Shown here: in pieces, positions 14,923 through 24,699 of the stretch | How the letters are laid out: each line of letters begins with the position of its first letter | How positions within the stretch are numbered: position 1 is the first letter of the stretch | Source of the DNA: Nitrosomonas sp. | GTDB lineage: Bacteria; Pseudomonadota; Gammaproteobacteria; Burkholderiales; Nitrosomonadaceae | Length of the DNA: 34,445 bases | Reading direction: 5' to 3' | NCBI GenBank assembly: GCA_023257295.1 | Contig: JALRCN010000161.1 | Location: forward strand, 1-34,445 | Made by a program: the position numbers and the translations under genes | The notes under the pieces: generated by a model | Database searches by the model: none | What the model saw: the letters and a program-made list of their open reading frames with translations, nothing else | What the model was told of the DNA's origin: nothing

Positions 14923-16317
14923 ATGACGCCCGATTATCGTATTGCTTATCCCCGGTTTTTTTCTTTTATTGTGCTGTTGATCCTGTTGTCGCCGTTTCAG
15001 ACGACAGCTAATCCGCATGAATTCATGTTAGACAATGGCTTAAAACTGATCGTGAAGGAAGATCGCCGCTCGCCGGTTGTGGTGGCGCAAATTTGGTACA
15101 AAGCTGGGAGTATCGATGAAGTCAACGGGGTATCCGGCGTTGCGCATGTATTGGAACATATGATGTTCAAAGGCACCAAGAAAGTACCGATGGGCGAGTT
15201 TTCCAAACAAATTGCGGCGGCTGGCGGTCGTGAGAACGCGTTTACCAGTTACGATTACACCGCATACTACCAGCAATTGCATAAACGCAGCCTGCCGATG
15301 GCAATCGAACTGGAATCTGACCGGATGCGTAACCTGGTGCTGACCAAAGAAGAGTTCGAGAAGGAAATCAAGGTCGTGATGGAAGAGCGAAGGTTGCGCA
15401 CGGACGATCAAGTGCGTGCGCTGGTGTACGAAAAAATGATGGCGGTCGCTTTTCAAGCGCATCCGTATAGAAATCCGATCATCGGCTGGATGAACGATCT
15501 GGAAAATATGCGCGTGGAGGATGCGCAGGAGTGGTACGACCGCTGGTATTCGCCGAACAATGCAGTATTGGTGGTTGTCGGCGATGTCGATGCGCAAGAA
15601 GTGTACCGATTGGTGCAAAAGCATTACGGTGCCATCGAAACGTACCCGGTGTTGCCATTGCATGCGCGCAAGCCGCAAACCGAGCCGCCGCAAACAGGAA
15701 CCAAGCGGATCGTTGTTAAAGCGCCTGCGGAGCTGCCTTATGTGATCATGGGTTATCACGCGCCCGCCATCCGGCATGTCGACGCGGATTGGGAGCCTTA
15801 TGCATTGGAGATTCTGGAGGGTATTTTAGACGGCCATGCTTCGGCCAGACTGAACAAATCGTTAGTGCGAGACAGTCAAATTGCCAATGCGGTTAATGCA
15901 AGCTACGGCGCTATGGCGCGCGGGCCGAGCATTTTCTTTCTCAGCGCAGTGCCGAGCGAAGGTAAAACGGTGGAAGATTTGGAGCGTGCTTTGCGTAGAG
16001 AAATTGAAAAAATCATCGTGGAAGGTGTGACGGAAGAAGAGCTGGCGCGCGTTAAAGCGCAAGTCGTCGCGAGTCATGTCTATCAGCGCGACTCGATTCA
16101 ATCGCAAGCGATGCAGCTTGGCAGAATGGAGAGCATAGGATTGTCCTTCCGCGATATCGATACGGTATTGGAAAAATTGAAAGCGGTAACGTCCGATCAA
16201 ATTCGCGCCGTGACAAAGAGGTATTTCACCGACGACGGCTTGACCGTTGCCATATTGGATCCGCAACCACTGGAGCAAAAAGCGCCCATACGAGCGCCGA
16301 GTGGATTGCGGCATTAG
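14923..16317 (+). CDS. M16 family zinc peptidase, exported (insulinase/processing-peptidase-like)
   Basis: The track extends this frame back to 14371 through the ftsY antisense region. The plausible start is the ATG at 14923 (MTPDYRIAYPRFFSF), giving 464 residues with a hydrophobic signal segment at about 12-29. The inverted zinc motif HVLEH lies at 75-79, and the third ligand is in VVMEERRLRTDDQ (E154 or E155), so the enzyme should be active. An N-terminal M16 domain and a C-terminal M16C domain (about 200-400) are present. Such periplasmic peptidases often come as a tandem of an active and an inactive M16 gene; here only the active one is found. It is divergent from ftsY. The Shine-Dalgarno is weak, so the exact start is moderately sure. 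Confidence 0.88.
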   Translation: MTPDYRIAYPRFFSFIVLLILLSPFQTTANPHEFMLDNGLKLIVKEDRRSPVVVAQIWYKAGSIDEVNGVSGVAHVLEHMMFKGTKKVPMGEFSKQIAAAGGRENAFTSYDYTAYYQQLHKRSLPMAIELESDRMRNLVLTKEEFEKEIKVVMEERRLRTDDQVRALVYEKMMAVAFQAHPYRNPIIGWMNDLENMRVEDAQEWYDRWYSPNNAVLVVVGDVDAQEVYRLVQKHYGAIETYPVLPLHARKPQTEPPQTGTKRIVVKAPAELPYVIMGYHAPAIRHVDADWEPYALEILEGILDGHASARLNKSLVRDSQIANAVNASYGAMARGPSIFFLSAVPSEGKTVEDLERALRREIEKIIVEGVTEEELARVKAQVVASHVYQRDSIQSQAMQLGRMESIGLSFRDIDTVLEKLKAVTSDQIRAVTKRYFTDDGLTVAILDPQPLEQKAPIRAPSGLRH

Positions 16318-16325
16318 TGTTCGAT

Positions 16326-16376
16326 AAAAAAAACGCTGACAACTACCGGAAAGGAGAGAGCCGGTAATTGTCAGCG
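16326..16376 (-). terminator. Rho-independent terminator of the EF-hand gene
   Basis: CGCTGACAACTACCGG (16334-16349) and CCGGTAATTGTCAGCG (16361-16376) form a 16-bp stem with one mismatch and an 11-base loop. Read on the minus strand, the stem is followed by eight consecutive T bases (16326-16333), ending the EF-hand transcript. It may also slow plus-strand transcription leaving the M16 gene, though no T run follows in that direction. Confidence 0.85.
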
Positions 16377-16392
16377 CTGGTGCCACGCTCTT

Positions 16393-16779
16393 TTATTTCT
16401 TAGAATCGCTATGGGTATGGCCGCCTTCCTTATTCCGGTTGCCATGGTCATGCATAGGCTTATGCCCCATCATATGATGCATTTCCGATTCATCCAGAAA
16501 ACCATCTTTGTTGCTATCTTTCTTGTCGAACATCAGTTCGTGGTGTTTGATGAATTCTTCTCTGCTAATCCTGCCGTCTTTATCGGTGTCGACGGATGAC
16601 ATTTTATGGTCGCACTGATGCTCGTGGCCATCAGCGGATTTTTTATCGGCGGGTTTTGCGGGGTGATGCTGATGTTTGTCTTCTTTTGTGGCATCGCTTG
16701 CCAAAACTGTTGTTGTGTTGAGCGTTAATAAAAGAACGGCCCCAATCGCGGTGAAAATCAAATTATTGTTAGCGCGCAT
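16393..16779 (-). CDS. Periplasmic His-rich EF-hand protein
   Basis: The 128-residue protein has a signal peptide (about 1-28, ending VLASDA). A His/Lys-rich linker follows (KHQHHPAKPADKKSADGHEHQCDH). Two EF-hand loops follow, DTDKDGRISREEF (about 64-76) and DSNKDGFLDESEM (about 88-100), each with acidic residues at positions 1, 3, 5 and 12. The tail is again His-rich (HHMMGHKPMHDHGN..GGHTHSD). Calcium binding by the loops is well supported; binding of a transition metal by the His-rich parts is inference. GGAGA precedes the ATG. The gene has its own terminator and an ECF-like promoter. Confidence 0.82.
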   Translation of the reverse strand: MRANNNLIFTAIGAVLLLTLNTTTVLASDATKEDKHQHHPAKPADKKSADGHEHQCDHKMSSVDTDKDGRISREEFIKHHELMFDKKDSNKDGFLDESEMHHMMGHKPMHDHGNRNKEGGHTHSDSKK

Positions 16780-16829
16780 CGTGATTCTCCAAAATGATGA
16801 ATAAGTGAAGGCAAAATTGCTTTCATTTT

Positions 16830-16857
16830 TTTAGAAATGACTATCGCGCGAAAGTTC
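16830..16857 (-). promoter_or_regulatory. Candidate ECF/sigmaE-like promoter of the EF-hand gene
   Basis: On the minus strand GAACTT is followed after 16 bases by TCTAAA, close to the sigmaE (RpoE) consensus GGAACTT-N15-17-TCTGA/TCTAA. The predicted start is about 45 bases before the ATG at 16779. An envelope-stress promoter would suit a periplasmic protein, but a chance match cannot be excluded. Confidence 0.4.
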
Positions 16858-16881
16858 TGAAAATAATTTGTTGGGAATCCG

Positions 16882-16959
16882 TCGGACTTAAATAATCAGT
16901 GAGCTAAGTGAGAAAATATGAATCATCTCATTGACGTAGTAGATTTGCCTTAAGTCCGA
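16882..16959. repeat. 10-bp inverted repeat in the orn / EF-hand intergenic region
   Basis: TCGGACTTAA (16882-16891) and TTAAGTCCGA (16950-16959) are perfect reverse complements 58 bases apart. Inside them TGAGA and TCTCA form a smaller nested stem. The structure starts 8 bases after the orn stop (minus strand) and lacks a T run, so it is not a clear terminator. It may be a fold in the orn 3' region. The rest of 16780-16966 holds the EF-hand promoter and no gene. Confidence 0.45.
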
Positions 16960-16966
16960 TAGATTT

Positions 16967-17512
16967 CTAGGCAATGATAAAATGTTGGCGATAATGTTTG
17001 AGCTCGGCGATCGAGTCGTAAATATCGGATAGCGCTTCATGTTTGCTGTCTTTGGTAAAACCGGCGGCGATTTCCGGTTTCCAGCGTTTGGCCAATTCTT
17101 TCAGGGTGCTGACATCCAGATTGCGATAATGGAAGTACGCTTCCAATTGCGGCATTGTGCGCACCATAAAACGACGGTCCTGGCAAATCGAATTGCCGCA
17201 CATCGGCGATACACCGGCGGGTACATGCTGTTTGAGAAATTCGAGCATTTGCGCTTCAACGTCGGTTTCCGAGAGCCTGGAAGCTTTGATCTTGCCGATC
17301 AAGCCGGACTTGGAGTGTGTCGATTTGTTCCATTTGTCCATGGCGTCCAGTACCGCATCGGGTTGGTGCACGACCAAGACCGGACCTTCCGCGACGGTGT
17401 TCAATTGCGAATCGGTAATCACCAATGCGACTTCAATGATGCGATCGCTATCGGGATTTAATCCGGTCATTTCCATGTCTACCCAGATAAGGTTATTGCT
17501 ATTTTGTGCCAT
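16967..17512 (-). CDS. orn: Oligoribonuclease
   Basis: Orn is the essential DEDDh 3'-5' exonuclease that degrades 2-5 nt RNA, including pGpG. I choose ATG 17512 ([29 protein letters not shown]), with an AGAGAAG Shine-Dalgarno, giving 181 residues as in E. coli; the track adds 16 residues upstream. Catalytic acids are in WVDMEMTGL, a later [13 protein letters not shown] segment, and [17 protein letters not shown] with the final His and Asp. It is divergent from the M48 peptidase gene. Confidence 0.97.
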   Translation of the reverse strand: MAQNSNNLIWVDMEMTGLNPDSDRIIEVALVITDSQLNTVAEGPVLVVHQPDAVLDAMDKWNKSTHSKSGLIGKIKASRLSETDVEAQMLEFLKQHVPAGVSPMCGNSICQDRRFMVRTMPQLEAYFHYRNLDVSTLKELAKRWKPEIAAGFTKDSKHEALSDIYDSIAELKHYRQHFIIA

Positions 17513-17610
17513 AATGACTTCTCTTTTTTGAATTGAATGAAATGCTTTTAATTGTGTCATATCGCCGATAGTACGTCACGGCGAAAACTTTTGGTCCCAA
17601 GCGAAACACT

Positions 17611-18867
17611 ATGCAAAGTTTTACACTGATTTTTTTGATTACGCTCTCACTGACCACGCTGATCCAGATCGGGTTGTCGATACGGCATATCCGCTATATC
17701 CGGATGCATCAAAACAAGGTGCCGGAGCAATTTGCCGACCGGATCAGTTTGGCCGATCACCAAAAAGCTGCAAACTACACCTGTGCCAAAACACGTGCCG
17801 GTTATCCGCAGATTGTGTTGCACGTGGCGTTGTTGCTGGTTTTGACTTTAGGGGGCGGTTTGAATGCTGCGAGTGAATTTTGGTTGAGCCAGTTGGATGA
17901 TTCTTTAGTGCACGGCATGGCGCTGATCGTCAGCGTGCTATTGATCATGAGCGCCGCGGACATTCCTTTGCGCTATTACCGCACCTTTGTTATTGAAGCG
18001 CAATATGGTTTTAACAAAATGACACCGGCGATGTTTTTCGCCGATTTGATCAAGCAAGCCGTACTGGGTTTGGTGCTGGGGGTGCCGTTGTTATTGTGCG
18101 TTTTGTGGTTGATGGAAAAAATGGGCGAGAACTGGTGGATATATGCGTGGTTTGCCTGGGTCGCTTTTAATCTGTTCGTGGTTGCGATTTTTCCGACCTG
18201 GATTGCGCCATTGTTTAATAAATTCATTCCGCTGGAAGACGAAACTTTGAAGGCGCGCATCGAACAGTTGATGAATAAATGCGGTTTTAAAGCCAGTGGC
18301 TTGTTCGTCATGGACGGTTCGCGCCGCAGCAATCACGGCAACGCGTATTTCACCGGTTTTGGCAAAAACAAGCGTATCGTGTTTTTTGATACTTTGCTGG
18401 CGCGATTGAGTCCGGGAGAAATCGAGGCGGTGTTGGCGCACGAACTGGGACATTTTAAGCGCCGCCATGTAATCAAACACATCGCGATTTCTTTTGCGAT
18501 GAGCTTGGCTTTTTTATGGATCTTGGGAAATTTGATGCAGCAGGGTTGGTTTTATGAAGGATTGGGTGTGCAGGTTGCTCATGTGCCGTCAACCGCAATG
18601 GCATTGCTGCTGTTTTTCCTGGTGATGCCGGTATTTACTTTTTTGTTGCATCCAATATCGAGTTTTTATTCGCGTAAGCATGAATTCGAGGCCGATGCTT
18701 TCGCCGCAGAAAACTCATCGACCGACGATTTGATACATGCGCTGGTTAAGCTTTATCAGGACAATGCTGCGACGCTTACGCCGGATCCCTTGCATTCCGC
18801 ATTTTACGATTCGCACCCGCCGGCGTCGATTCGCTTGGCGCATCTACAAAGTCAGGGGCAAGTATGA
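17611..18867 (+). CDS. M48 family (Ste24-type) integral membrane zinc endopeptidase
   Basis: The 418-residue protein has several transmembrane helices (about 4-24, 66-84, 100-118, 145-166, 175-197, then 288-308 and 328-346). The zinc motif is HELGH at 277-281, with the third ligand in KHEFEADAFA (E358). The N-terminal part matches the CAAX prenyl protease / Ste24 N-terminal family (YRTFVIEAQYGFNKMTP, FVMDGSRRSNHGNAYFTGFGKNKRIVFFDTLL). Bacterial members probably act in membrane protein quality control; no prenylated substrate is implied. The stop overlaps the phhB start by 4 bases (ATGA). Confidence 0.93.
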   Translation: MQSFTLIFLITLSLTTLIQIGLSIRHIRYIRMHQNKVPEQFADRISLADHQKAANYTCAKTRAGYPQIVLHVALLLVLTLGGGLNAASEFWLSQLDDSLVHGMALIVSVLLIMSAADIPLRYYRTFVIEAQYGFNKMTPAMFFADLIKQAVLGLVLGVPLLLCVLWLMEKMGENWWIYAWFAWVAFNLFVVAIFPTWIAPLFNKFIPLEDETLKARIEQLMNKCGFKASGLFVMDGSRRSNHGNAYFTGFGKNKRIVFFDTLLARLSPGEIEAVLAHELGHFKRRHVIKHIAISFAMSLAFLWILGNLMQQGWFYEGLGVQVAHVPSTAMALLLFFLVMPVFTFLLHPISSFYSRKHEFEADAFAAENSSTDDLIHALVKLYQDNAATLTPDPLHSAFYDSHPPASIRLAHLQSQGQV

Positions 18868-19208
18868 ACAATAATGCCGGATGCGATTTGACGTCAAAAC
18901 AATGTAAGCCTTGTGAAGGCGGCGTGCCGCCGCTATCCGGCGATGAAGTTGCCGCTTTGTTGCAGCAACTGGACGGTTGGCAATGGCAGGACAAGCGGAT
19001 TACTAAAACTTATCGTTTCAAGAATTACTATCAGACCATGGCATTTGTGAATGCGGTGGCATGGATTTCTCATCGCGAGGATCACCATCCGGATATGTCG
19101 GTCGGTTATGGCCAATGTATCGTTACGTACATGACGCATGCCATCGGCGGGTTATCCGAAAATGACTTTATCTGCGCAGCAAAAATCGACAAGTTGTTTT
19201 CAATTTGA
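18864..19208 (+). CDS. phhB: 4a-hydroxytetrahydrobiopterin (pterin-4a-carbinolamine) dehydratase
   Basis: The 114-residue protein has the family core PPLSGDEVAALLQQLDGWQW, then ITKTYRFKNYYQTMAFVNAVAWISHREDHHPDMSVGYGQCIVTYMTHAIGGLSENDFICAAKID. HREDHHPD supplies the catalytic histidines. It dehydrates 4a-hydroxypterin formed by aromatic amino acid hydroxylases; no phenylalanine hydroxylase is in the window, so the physiological substrate is open. It overlaps the M48 gene by 4 bases, and its stop overlaps the TTG start of rsgA. Confidence 0.95.
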   Translation: MNNNAGCDLTSKQCKPCEGGVPPLSGDEVAALLQQLDGWQWQDKRITKTYRFKNYYQTMAFVNAVAWISHREDHHPDMSVGYGQCIVTYMTHAIGGLSENDFICAAKIDKLFSI

Positions 19209-20113
19209 GTGTTCGTGCCTCCAAGACCAAGCAGTGTGAGGCAGCCTTGATCGGGCAAGTTGTTGCGGCATTCGGCAGGCACTATACGGTTGAAACAAGC
19301 ACAGGGGAAACGATCTCGTGCGTAATGCGCGGCAAGAAAAGCGGTGTTGCCTGCGGCGATTGGGTTGAATATCAACCCACCGCAAACGAACAGGGTGTTA
19401 TCGAAGCGATAGAGCCGCGTACGTCCAAGCTGTATCGCAGCGATGCATTCAAAGAAAAAATCATTGCAGCCAACGTGACGCAAGTGATCGTCGTTGTTGC
19501 TGCAATTCCCAGTTTTAGCGAGGAATTGATCAATCGCTGTCTGGTTGCGGCTGAGAGTGAGAATATCGCTGTGTTGATTGTGTTGAACAAGGCCGATCTG
19601 ATCGAGCCGACCCGAATAGCGATGGATATGTTGTCGTGCTATCAGGATTTGGGTTGTCGTGTGCTAGTGTTGAGTGCATTGCACGATGTTTCATTGCTGC
19701 AGCCCTACTTAAAGAAACATTTGAGTGTTTTTGCCGGGCAATCCGGCATGGGTAAATCCACGTTGCTCAATGCATTGATTCCACAAGCAAAGCGCGCTAC
19801 TGCGGAAATCTCTTTGGCATTGGATTCCGGTTGTCACACCACCACACATTCGCGACTGTACCGGTTCGATGCGGAAAGTGCGATTATCGATTCACCCGGA
19901 TTTCAGGAGTTTGGACTCAATCATATTGCGCAAGAAAACCTGGCATGGGGGTTTGTTGAATTTCAGCCATACTTCGGGTGCTGTAAATTCAGCAATTGCC
20001 GTCATATCAACGAACCGGGCTGTGCCGTAATAGAAGCCGCGCGGCAGGGTAAGATCCAACCCAAGCGCTTGGCGTTTTATCATAAGCTGTTTTCTTCGCA
20101 TCAATGCAAATGA
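19205..20113 (+). CDS. rsgA: Small ribosomal subunit biogenesis GTPase RsgA
   Basis: RsgA is a late 30S assembly GTPase. The 302-residue protein has an N-terminal OB fold (about 12-70) and a circularly permuted GTPase. The G4 motif LNKAD precedes G5-like LSALHD, then G1 GQSGMGKSTLLNAL and G3 DSPGFQEF. A C-terminal zinc site CCKFSNCRHINEPGC follows. The start is TTG 19205, overlapping the phhB stop as TTGA; no in-frame ATG or GTG fits better. It is the last gene of the M48-phhB-rsgA overlap cluster. It may be slightly shorter at the N-terminus than family members with basic tails. Confidence 0.95.
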   Translation: MSVRASKTKQCEAALIGQVVAAFGRHYTVETSTGETISCVMRGKKSGVACGDWVEYQPTANEQGVIEAIEPRTSKLYRSDAFKEKIIAANVTQVIVVVAAIPSFSEELINRCLVAAESENIAVLIVLNKADLIEPTRIAMDMLSCYQDLGCRVLVLSALHDVSLLQPYLKKHLSVFAGQSGMGKSTLLNALIPQAKRATAEISLALDSGCHTTTHSRLYRFDAESAIIDSPGFQEFGLNHIAQENLAWGFVEFQPYFGCCKFSNCRHINEPGCAVIEAARQGKIQPKRLAFYHKLFSSHQCK

Positions 20114-20159
20114 ATTACCTGAAAATCCGGCCGTTTTTTGTCATCGCTGCGCGGGTGCG

Positions 20160-20188
20160 TAGAAAAATAAACCGTTTTCACGTATAAT
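20160..20188 (+). promoter_or_regulatory. Candidate promoter of carAB
   Basis: TATAAT at 20183-20188 is a perfect -10 followed by TCCACCC. The corresponding -35 position (AGAAAA/TAGAAA) is poor. The transcript would carry a leader of about 70 bases before the GTG at 20268. The 20114-20267 gap contains no gene or clear attenuator. Confidence 0.5.
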
Positions 20189-20267
20189 TCCACCCTCAAA
20201 GCCAGGCCAATACGATTGGTTGATCTGGGTCTGTTTCCATATCTTGTCAGCTTCCAAGGAGTTTTTT

Positions 20268-21419
20268 GTGTCACAAAGCACGCCCGCCATCCTCGCACTT
20301 GCCGATGGAACAATTCTTCGTGGCGTGTCTATTGGTATCGATGGAATTAAGACCGGAGAGGTCGCTTTCAATACGGCAATGACAGGGTATCAGGAAATTT
20401 TGACCGATCCGTCGTATTGCCAGCAAATCATCACATTGACTTATCCGCATATTGGCAATACCGGTACTAATTCGGAGGATTTCGAGTCCGGCAACGTCGA
20501 CAAGGTATATGCGGCGGGTCTGGTAATCCGCGATTTGCCGTTGACGGTGAGCAGTTTTCGTAAAACCCATACCTTATCCGAGTTTCTCCAAGCGCAGAAT
20601 GTCGTTGCCATCGCTGAAATCGATACCCGCAAGCTGACGCGCATTTTGCGGGAAAAAGGCGCGCAGGCCGGTTGCATTATGGCGGGCGAAGTCGATGAAG
20701 CCAAAGCATTGCAAGCGGCTAAGGAGTTTCCTGGATTGGCGGGAATGGATCTTGCCAAGGTGGTCAGTTGCGGTCAATCGTATACATGGACGGAAGGCGA
20801 GTGGTCGTTGGAATCGGGTTTCCAGACACAAGAGAATCCGCAGTACCATGTCGCGGCATTCGATTTTGGCATCAAGCGTACGATTTTGCGCAAGTTGGCG
20901 CAACGCGGCTGCAAGGTCACGGTATTTCCGGCGCAAACCCCAGCCGATGAGATTTTAGCGGCGCGTCCCGACGGCGTGTTTCTTTCCAACGGCCCCGGCG
21001 ATCCGGAGCCTTGCGATTATGCCATTGCAGCGACGCAAGCCATTCTCAATCAAAATATCCCGGTATTCGGCATTTGTCTTGGTCATCAGCTCCTGGGGCT
21101 GGCCAGCGGCGCGCGTACCGTCAAAATGAAATTTGGTCATCATGGTGCCAATCATCCGGTGCAGGATGTGGCGAGCGGAAAAGTGATCATTACCAGCCAG
21201 AATCATGGTTTTGCGGTGGATGCCGATACATTGCCCGCAACGGCGCGCATCACGCATGTATCGCTGTTCGATGGCAGTCTGCAAGGTTTCGAATTGACCG
21301 ATAAGCCGGCATTTTGCTTTCAAGGGCACCCCGAAGCTAGTCCGGGGCCGCACGAAGCGGATTATTTGTTTGATAAATTCATTCGAATGATGCGGCATCA
21401 TAAAAATAATCACGAATAA
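20268..21419 (+). CDS. carA: Carbamoyl-phosphate synthase, glutamine-hydrolysing small subunit
   Basis: CarA hydrolyses glutamine and channels ammonia to CarB for arginine and pyrimidine synthesis. The start is GTG 20268, placed six bases after AAGGAG, giving 383 residues beginning [15 protein letters not shown]; the track start is 16 codons too long. The N-terminal CPSase small-chain domain contains [17 protein letters not shown]. The class I amidotransferase triad is C270 in [12 protein letters not shown]354 and E356 in [11 protein letters not shown], matching E. coli numbering within one residue. carB follows after 27 bases. Confidence 0.98.
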   Translation: MSQSTPAILALADGTILRGVSIGIDGIKTGEVAFNTAMTGYQEILTDPSYCQQIITLTYPHIGNTGTNSEDFESGNVDKVYAAGLVIRDLPLTVSSFRKTHTLSEFLQAQNVVAIAEIDTRKLTRILREKGAQAGCIMAGEVDEAKALQAAKEFPGLAGMDLAKVVSCGQSYTWTEGEWSLESGFQTQENPQYHVAAFDFGIKRTILRKLAQRGCKVTVFPAQTPADEILAARPDGVFLSNGPGDPEPCDYAIAATQAILNQNIPVFGICLGHQLLGLASGARTVKMKFGHHGANHPVQDVASGKVIITSQNHGFAVDADTLPATARITHVSLFDGSLQGFELTDKPAFCFQGHPEASPGPHEADYLFDKFIRMMRHHKNNHE

Positions 21420-21446
21420 TTACTGCGCAACGACTCGTTAGAAAGT

Positions 21447-24400
21447 ATGCCTAAACGTACCGACATTCAATCCATACTCATCATCGGCGCAGGTCCTATC
21501 ATCATCGGTCAGGCTTGCGAGTTCGACTATTCCGGCGTGCAAGCCTGTAAAGCGCTGCGGGAAGAAGGTTACCGCATCGTTTTGGTCAATTCCAATCCCG
21601 CTACCATCATGACCGATCCGGAAATGGCCGATGCGACCTACATTGAGCCCATTACGTGGACTATGGTGGAAAAGATCATCGCCATTGAACGGCCGCAAGC
21701 GTTGCTGCCCACCATGGGCGGGCAAACCGCGTTGAATTGTGCGTTGGATCTGGTTAAGCACGGTGTGTTGGAAAAATATGGTGTCGAGTTGATCGGTGCG
21801 TCGCGTGAGGCGATCGATATGGCAGAGGATCGCGAGAAATTCAAACAAGCGATGACGCGCATCGGTCTGAATTCGGCTCGTTCCGCAGTAGCGCACAGCA
21901 TAGAAGAAGCCGTACAAGTGCAAGCCATGCTGGGTTATCCGGCCATTATTCGACCCTCGTTTACCATGGGTGGCAGCGGCGGCGGTATTGCATATAATCG
22001 CGAGGAATTTCTGGATATTTGCGAGCGCGGATTGAAAATCTCCCCCACTAAGGAGTTGCTGATCGAAGAATCCGTGATCGGTTGGAAAGAATTTGAAATG
22101 GAAGTGGTACGGGATAAAAACGATAACTGCATCATTGTTTGTTCAATCGAAAATCTTGACCCGATGGGCGTACATACCGGTGATTCGATTACCGTCGCAC
22201 CGGCACAAACATTGACGGATAAAGAATATCAACTGATGCGCAATGCCTCGATTGCGGTGTTGCGTGAAATCGGTGTGGAAACCGGTGGTTCCAATGTGCA
22301 ATTTGCCATCAATCCGGATAACGGTCGCATGCTGGTGATTGAGATGAATCCGCGCGTTTCCCGCTCTTCCGCATTGGCCTCGAAAGCGACCGGTTTTCCG
22401 ATTGCCAAAATCGCGGCTAAACTTGCGGTCGGCTATACCCTGAATGAATTGGGCAACGATATTACAGGCGGCGTTACACCGGCTTCGTTTGAGCCGGCCA
22501 TTGATTATGTCGTCACCAAAGTGCCGCGCTTTGCATTCGAGAAATTTCCGCAAACCAACGATCGTCTGACGACGCAAATGAAATCGGTCGGAGAAGTGAT
22601 GGCGATTGGCCGCACATTCCAGGAATCCCTGCAGAAAGCATTGCGCGGATTGGAAACCGGTGTCGATGGATTGGATGAGAAAACCGACAACTTGGAAGCG
22701 ATTCGCACTGAATTGGCTAATCCAGGCCCTGAGCGGATTTGGTATGTCGCCGATGCATTCCGTTGCAACTTGTCCATTGAAGAAATTCATCAGCTGACGC
22801 ATATCGATTATTGGTTTTTGGCGCAAATCGAAGATTTGATCAAACAAGAGCAAGCGCTCACCAATAAAAGATTGGAAACCGTCGATCGTCCGACATTGCG
22901 TAAACTGAAACGCAGCGGTTTTTCCGACCGGCGGTTGGCGAAGTTGCTCAATACGGAGCAAACCGCAGTACGCATTTACCGGCATAAATTCGACCTGCGT
23001 CCGGTTTATAAGCGTGTGGATACATGCGCAGCCGAATTTGCTACCAGCACTGCTTACATGTATTCCACATATGAAGATGAGTGCGAATCCAATCCAGGCG
23101 ATAGAAAGAAAATCATGGTGTTGGGCGGTGGCCCCAACCGCATCGGTCAAGGCATCGAATTCGATTATTGCTGCGTCCATGCGGCATTGGCGTTGCGCGA
23201 AGACGGTTTTGAAACCATCATGGTTAACTGCAATCCGGAAACCGTATCGACCGATTACGACACTTCGGATCGTTTATATTTTGAACCGCTGACTTTGGAA
23301 GATGTGCTCGAGATTGTTGCGGTGGAAAAGCCCAATGGCGTGATCGTGCAATACGGCGGACAAACGCCGCTCAAACTTGCGCGCGATCTGGAAGCCAACG
23401 GTGTGCCGATTATCGGTACCAGTCCGGACATGATCGATTGCGCCGAAGATCGCGAACGCTTTCAAAAAATGTTGCAACGGCTGGGATTGAAGCAGCCGCC
23501 GAACCGTACCGCGCGCAATCCGGAAGCGGCATTGGTTGCTGCCGAGGAAATAGGCTATCCGTTGGTGGTTCGGCCCAGCTATGTGTTGGGCGGACGCGCG
23601 ATGGAAATCGTGCACGAAAAATCCGACCTGGAGCGCTATATGCGCGAAGCGGTTAAAGTTTCTAACGATTCGCCAGTGCTACTCGATCATTTTCTCACCA
23701 ATGCAACCGAAGTCGATGTCGACGCGATCTATGACGGCGAAACCGTTCTGATTGGCGGCATCATGGAACATATTGAGCAAGCCGGTGTTCATTCCGGCGA
23801 TTCTGCGTGCTCTTTGCCGACCTTTAATTTGTCGCCCGAGATGCTTAACGAATTGCGCTGGCAAACGGCTGAGATGGCGCGAGCATTGAATGTCGTCGGG
23901 CTTATGAATGTGCAGTTTGCGATTCAAGACGACACGATTTATGTGCTGGAAGTCAACCCGAGAGCATCGCGCACGGTGCCGTTTATTTCCAAAGCGACCG
24001 GTTTACAACTGGCAAAAATATCGGCGCGCTGCATGACAGGGAGATCCTTGATTGAACAAGGCGTCACCGAAGAAATAATCCCAGAATACTATTCGGTTAA
24101 AGAAGCCGTATTCCCCTTTATCAAGCTCCCCGGCGTCGATACGATTTTAGGTCCGGAAATGAAATCGACCGGTGAAGTGATGGGGATGGGCGCTACGTTT
24201 GCAGAAGCCTTCGTTAAATCGCAATTGGCAACCGATGTCCGGTTACCAGCTACCGGAAAAATTTTCATCAGTGTGCGGCAATCGGATAAACTTCACGCGG
24301 TAGAAATCGCGCGCAGCCTTGCGGAACTTGGCTTCACCCTATATGCTACACGGGGAACGGCGGCGGCAATTTCCGAAGCGGGTATCGATGTCATTATCAT

Positions 24401-24656
24401 CAATAAGGTGGCGGAAGGCCGTCCGCATATCGTGGATATGATTAAGAATGGCGAAATCAGCCTGATCATCAACACGGTAAAGAATCAGCGCAGCGCGATC
24501 CGCGATTCTTATTCGATTCGCCATGCCGCGCTGCAAGCGAAAGTGACTTATTACACCACGTTGGCAGGCGCGCGCGCGGCCTGCGTGGGTATTACCAATA
24601 AGCGCGAATTACAAGCTTATAATTTGCAAAAACTGCATGTGCAACTCAAGTCATAG
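21447..24656 (+). CDS. carB: Carbamoyl-phosphate synthase large subunit
   Basis: CarB makes carbamoyl phosphate from bicarbonate, ammonia and two ATP. The 1069 residues (E. coli 1073) contain two homologous ATP-grasp halves. The first carries [34 protein letters not shown] and [11 protein letters not shown]; the second carries [26 protein letters not shown] and [13 protein letters not shown]. An oligomerisation region (about 400-550) lies between them and a C-terminal MGS-like allosteric domain (about 935-1069, [18 protein letters not shown]) ends the protein. It is cotranscribed with carA and probably greA (43 bases downstream). No residue appears missing. Confidence 0.98.
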   Translation: MPKRTDIQSILIIGAGPIIIGQACEFDYSGVQACKALREEGYRIVLVNSNPATIMTDPEMADATYIEPITWTMVEKIIAIERPQALLPTMGGQTALNCALDLVKHGVLEKYGVELIGASREAIDMAEDREKFKQAMTRIGLNSARSAVAHSIEEAVQVQAMLGYPAIIRPSFTMGGSGGGIAYNREEFLDICERGLKISPTKELLIEESVIGWKEFEMEVVRDKNDNCIIVCSIENLDPMGVHTGDSITVAPAQTLTDKEYQLMRNASIAVLREIGVETGGSNVQFAINPDNGRMLVIEMNPRVSRSSALASKATGFPIAKIAAKLAVGYTLNELGNDITGGVTPASFEPAIDYVVTKVPRFAFEKFPQTNDRLTTQMKSVGEVMAIGRTFQESLQKALRGLETGVDGLDEKTDNLEAIRTELANPGPERIWYVADAFRCNLSIEEIHQLTHIDYWFLAQIEDLIKQEQALTNKRLETVDRPTLRKLKRSGFSDRRLAKLLNTEQTAVRIYRHKFDLRPVYKRVDTCAAEFATSTAYMYSTYEDECESNPGDRKKIMVLGGGPNRIGQGIEFDYCCVHAALALREDGFETIMVNCNPETVSTDYDTSDRLYFEPLTLEDVLEIVAVEKPNGVIVQYGGQTPLKLARDLEANGVPIIGTSPDMIDCAEDRERFQKMLQRLGLKQPPNRTARNPEAALVAAEEIGYPLVVRPSYVLGGRAMEIVHEKSDLERYMREAVKVSNDSPVLLDHFLTNATEVDVDAIYDGETVLIGGIMEHIEQAGVHSGDSACSLPTFNLSPEMLNELRWQTAEMARALNVVGLMNVQFAIQDDTIYVLEVNPRASRTVPFISKATGLQLAKISARCMTGRSLIEQGVTEEIIPEYYSVKEAVFPFIKLPGVDTILGPEMKSTGEVMGMGATFAEAFVKSQLATDVRLPATGKIFISVRQSDKLHAVEIARSLAELGFTLYATRGTAAAISEAGIDVIIINKVAEGRPHIVDMIKNGEISLIINTVKNQRSAIRDSYSIRHAALQAKVTYYTTLAGARAACVGITNKRELQAYNLQKLHVQLKS

Positions 24657-24699
24657 CATTTTTAGAAGAAGGATGTAGATTGAAAGGCAAAAAATTACC

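Noticed and set aside
15040-15777. 245-codon minus-strand ORF inside the M16 peptidase gene
   Set aside because: Antisense shadow; the plus-strand frame has the complete catalytic motif and codon pattern.
20120-20144. CCGGCCGTTTTTTG after rsgA as a terminator
   Set aside because: The palindrome is only about six bases long; too weak a stem despite the T run.
20114-20267. Attenuator or pyrimidine/arginine-responsive leader for carAB
   Set aside because: No clear leader peptide, competing hairpins or ARG-box pair could be seen by eye; only a -10 hexamer is convincing.
22143-23180. 345-codon minus-strand ORF inside carB
   Set aside because: It is a shadow of carB in the opposite frame, with low-complexity His/Arg-rich translation and no family features.
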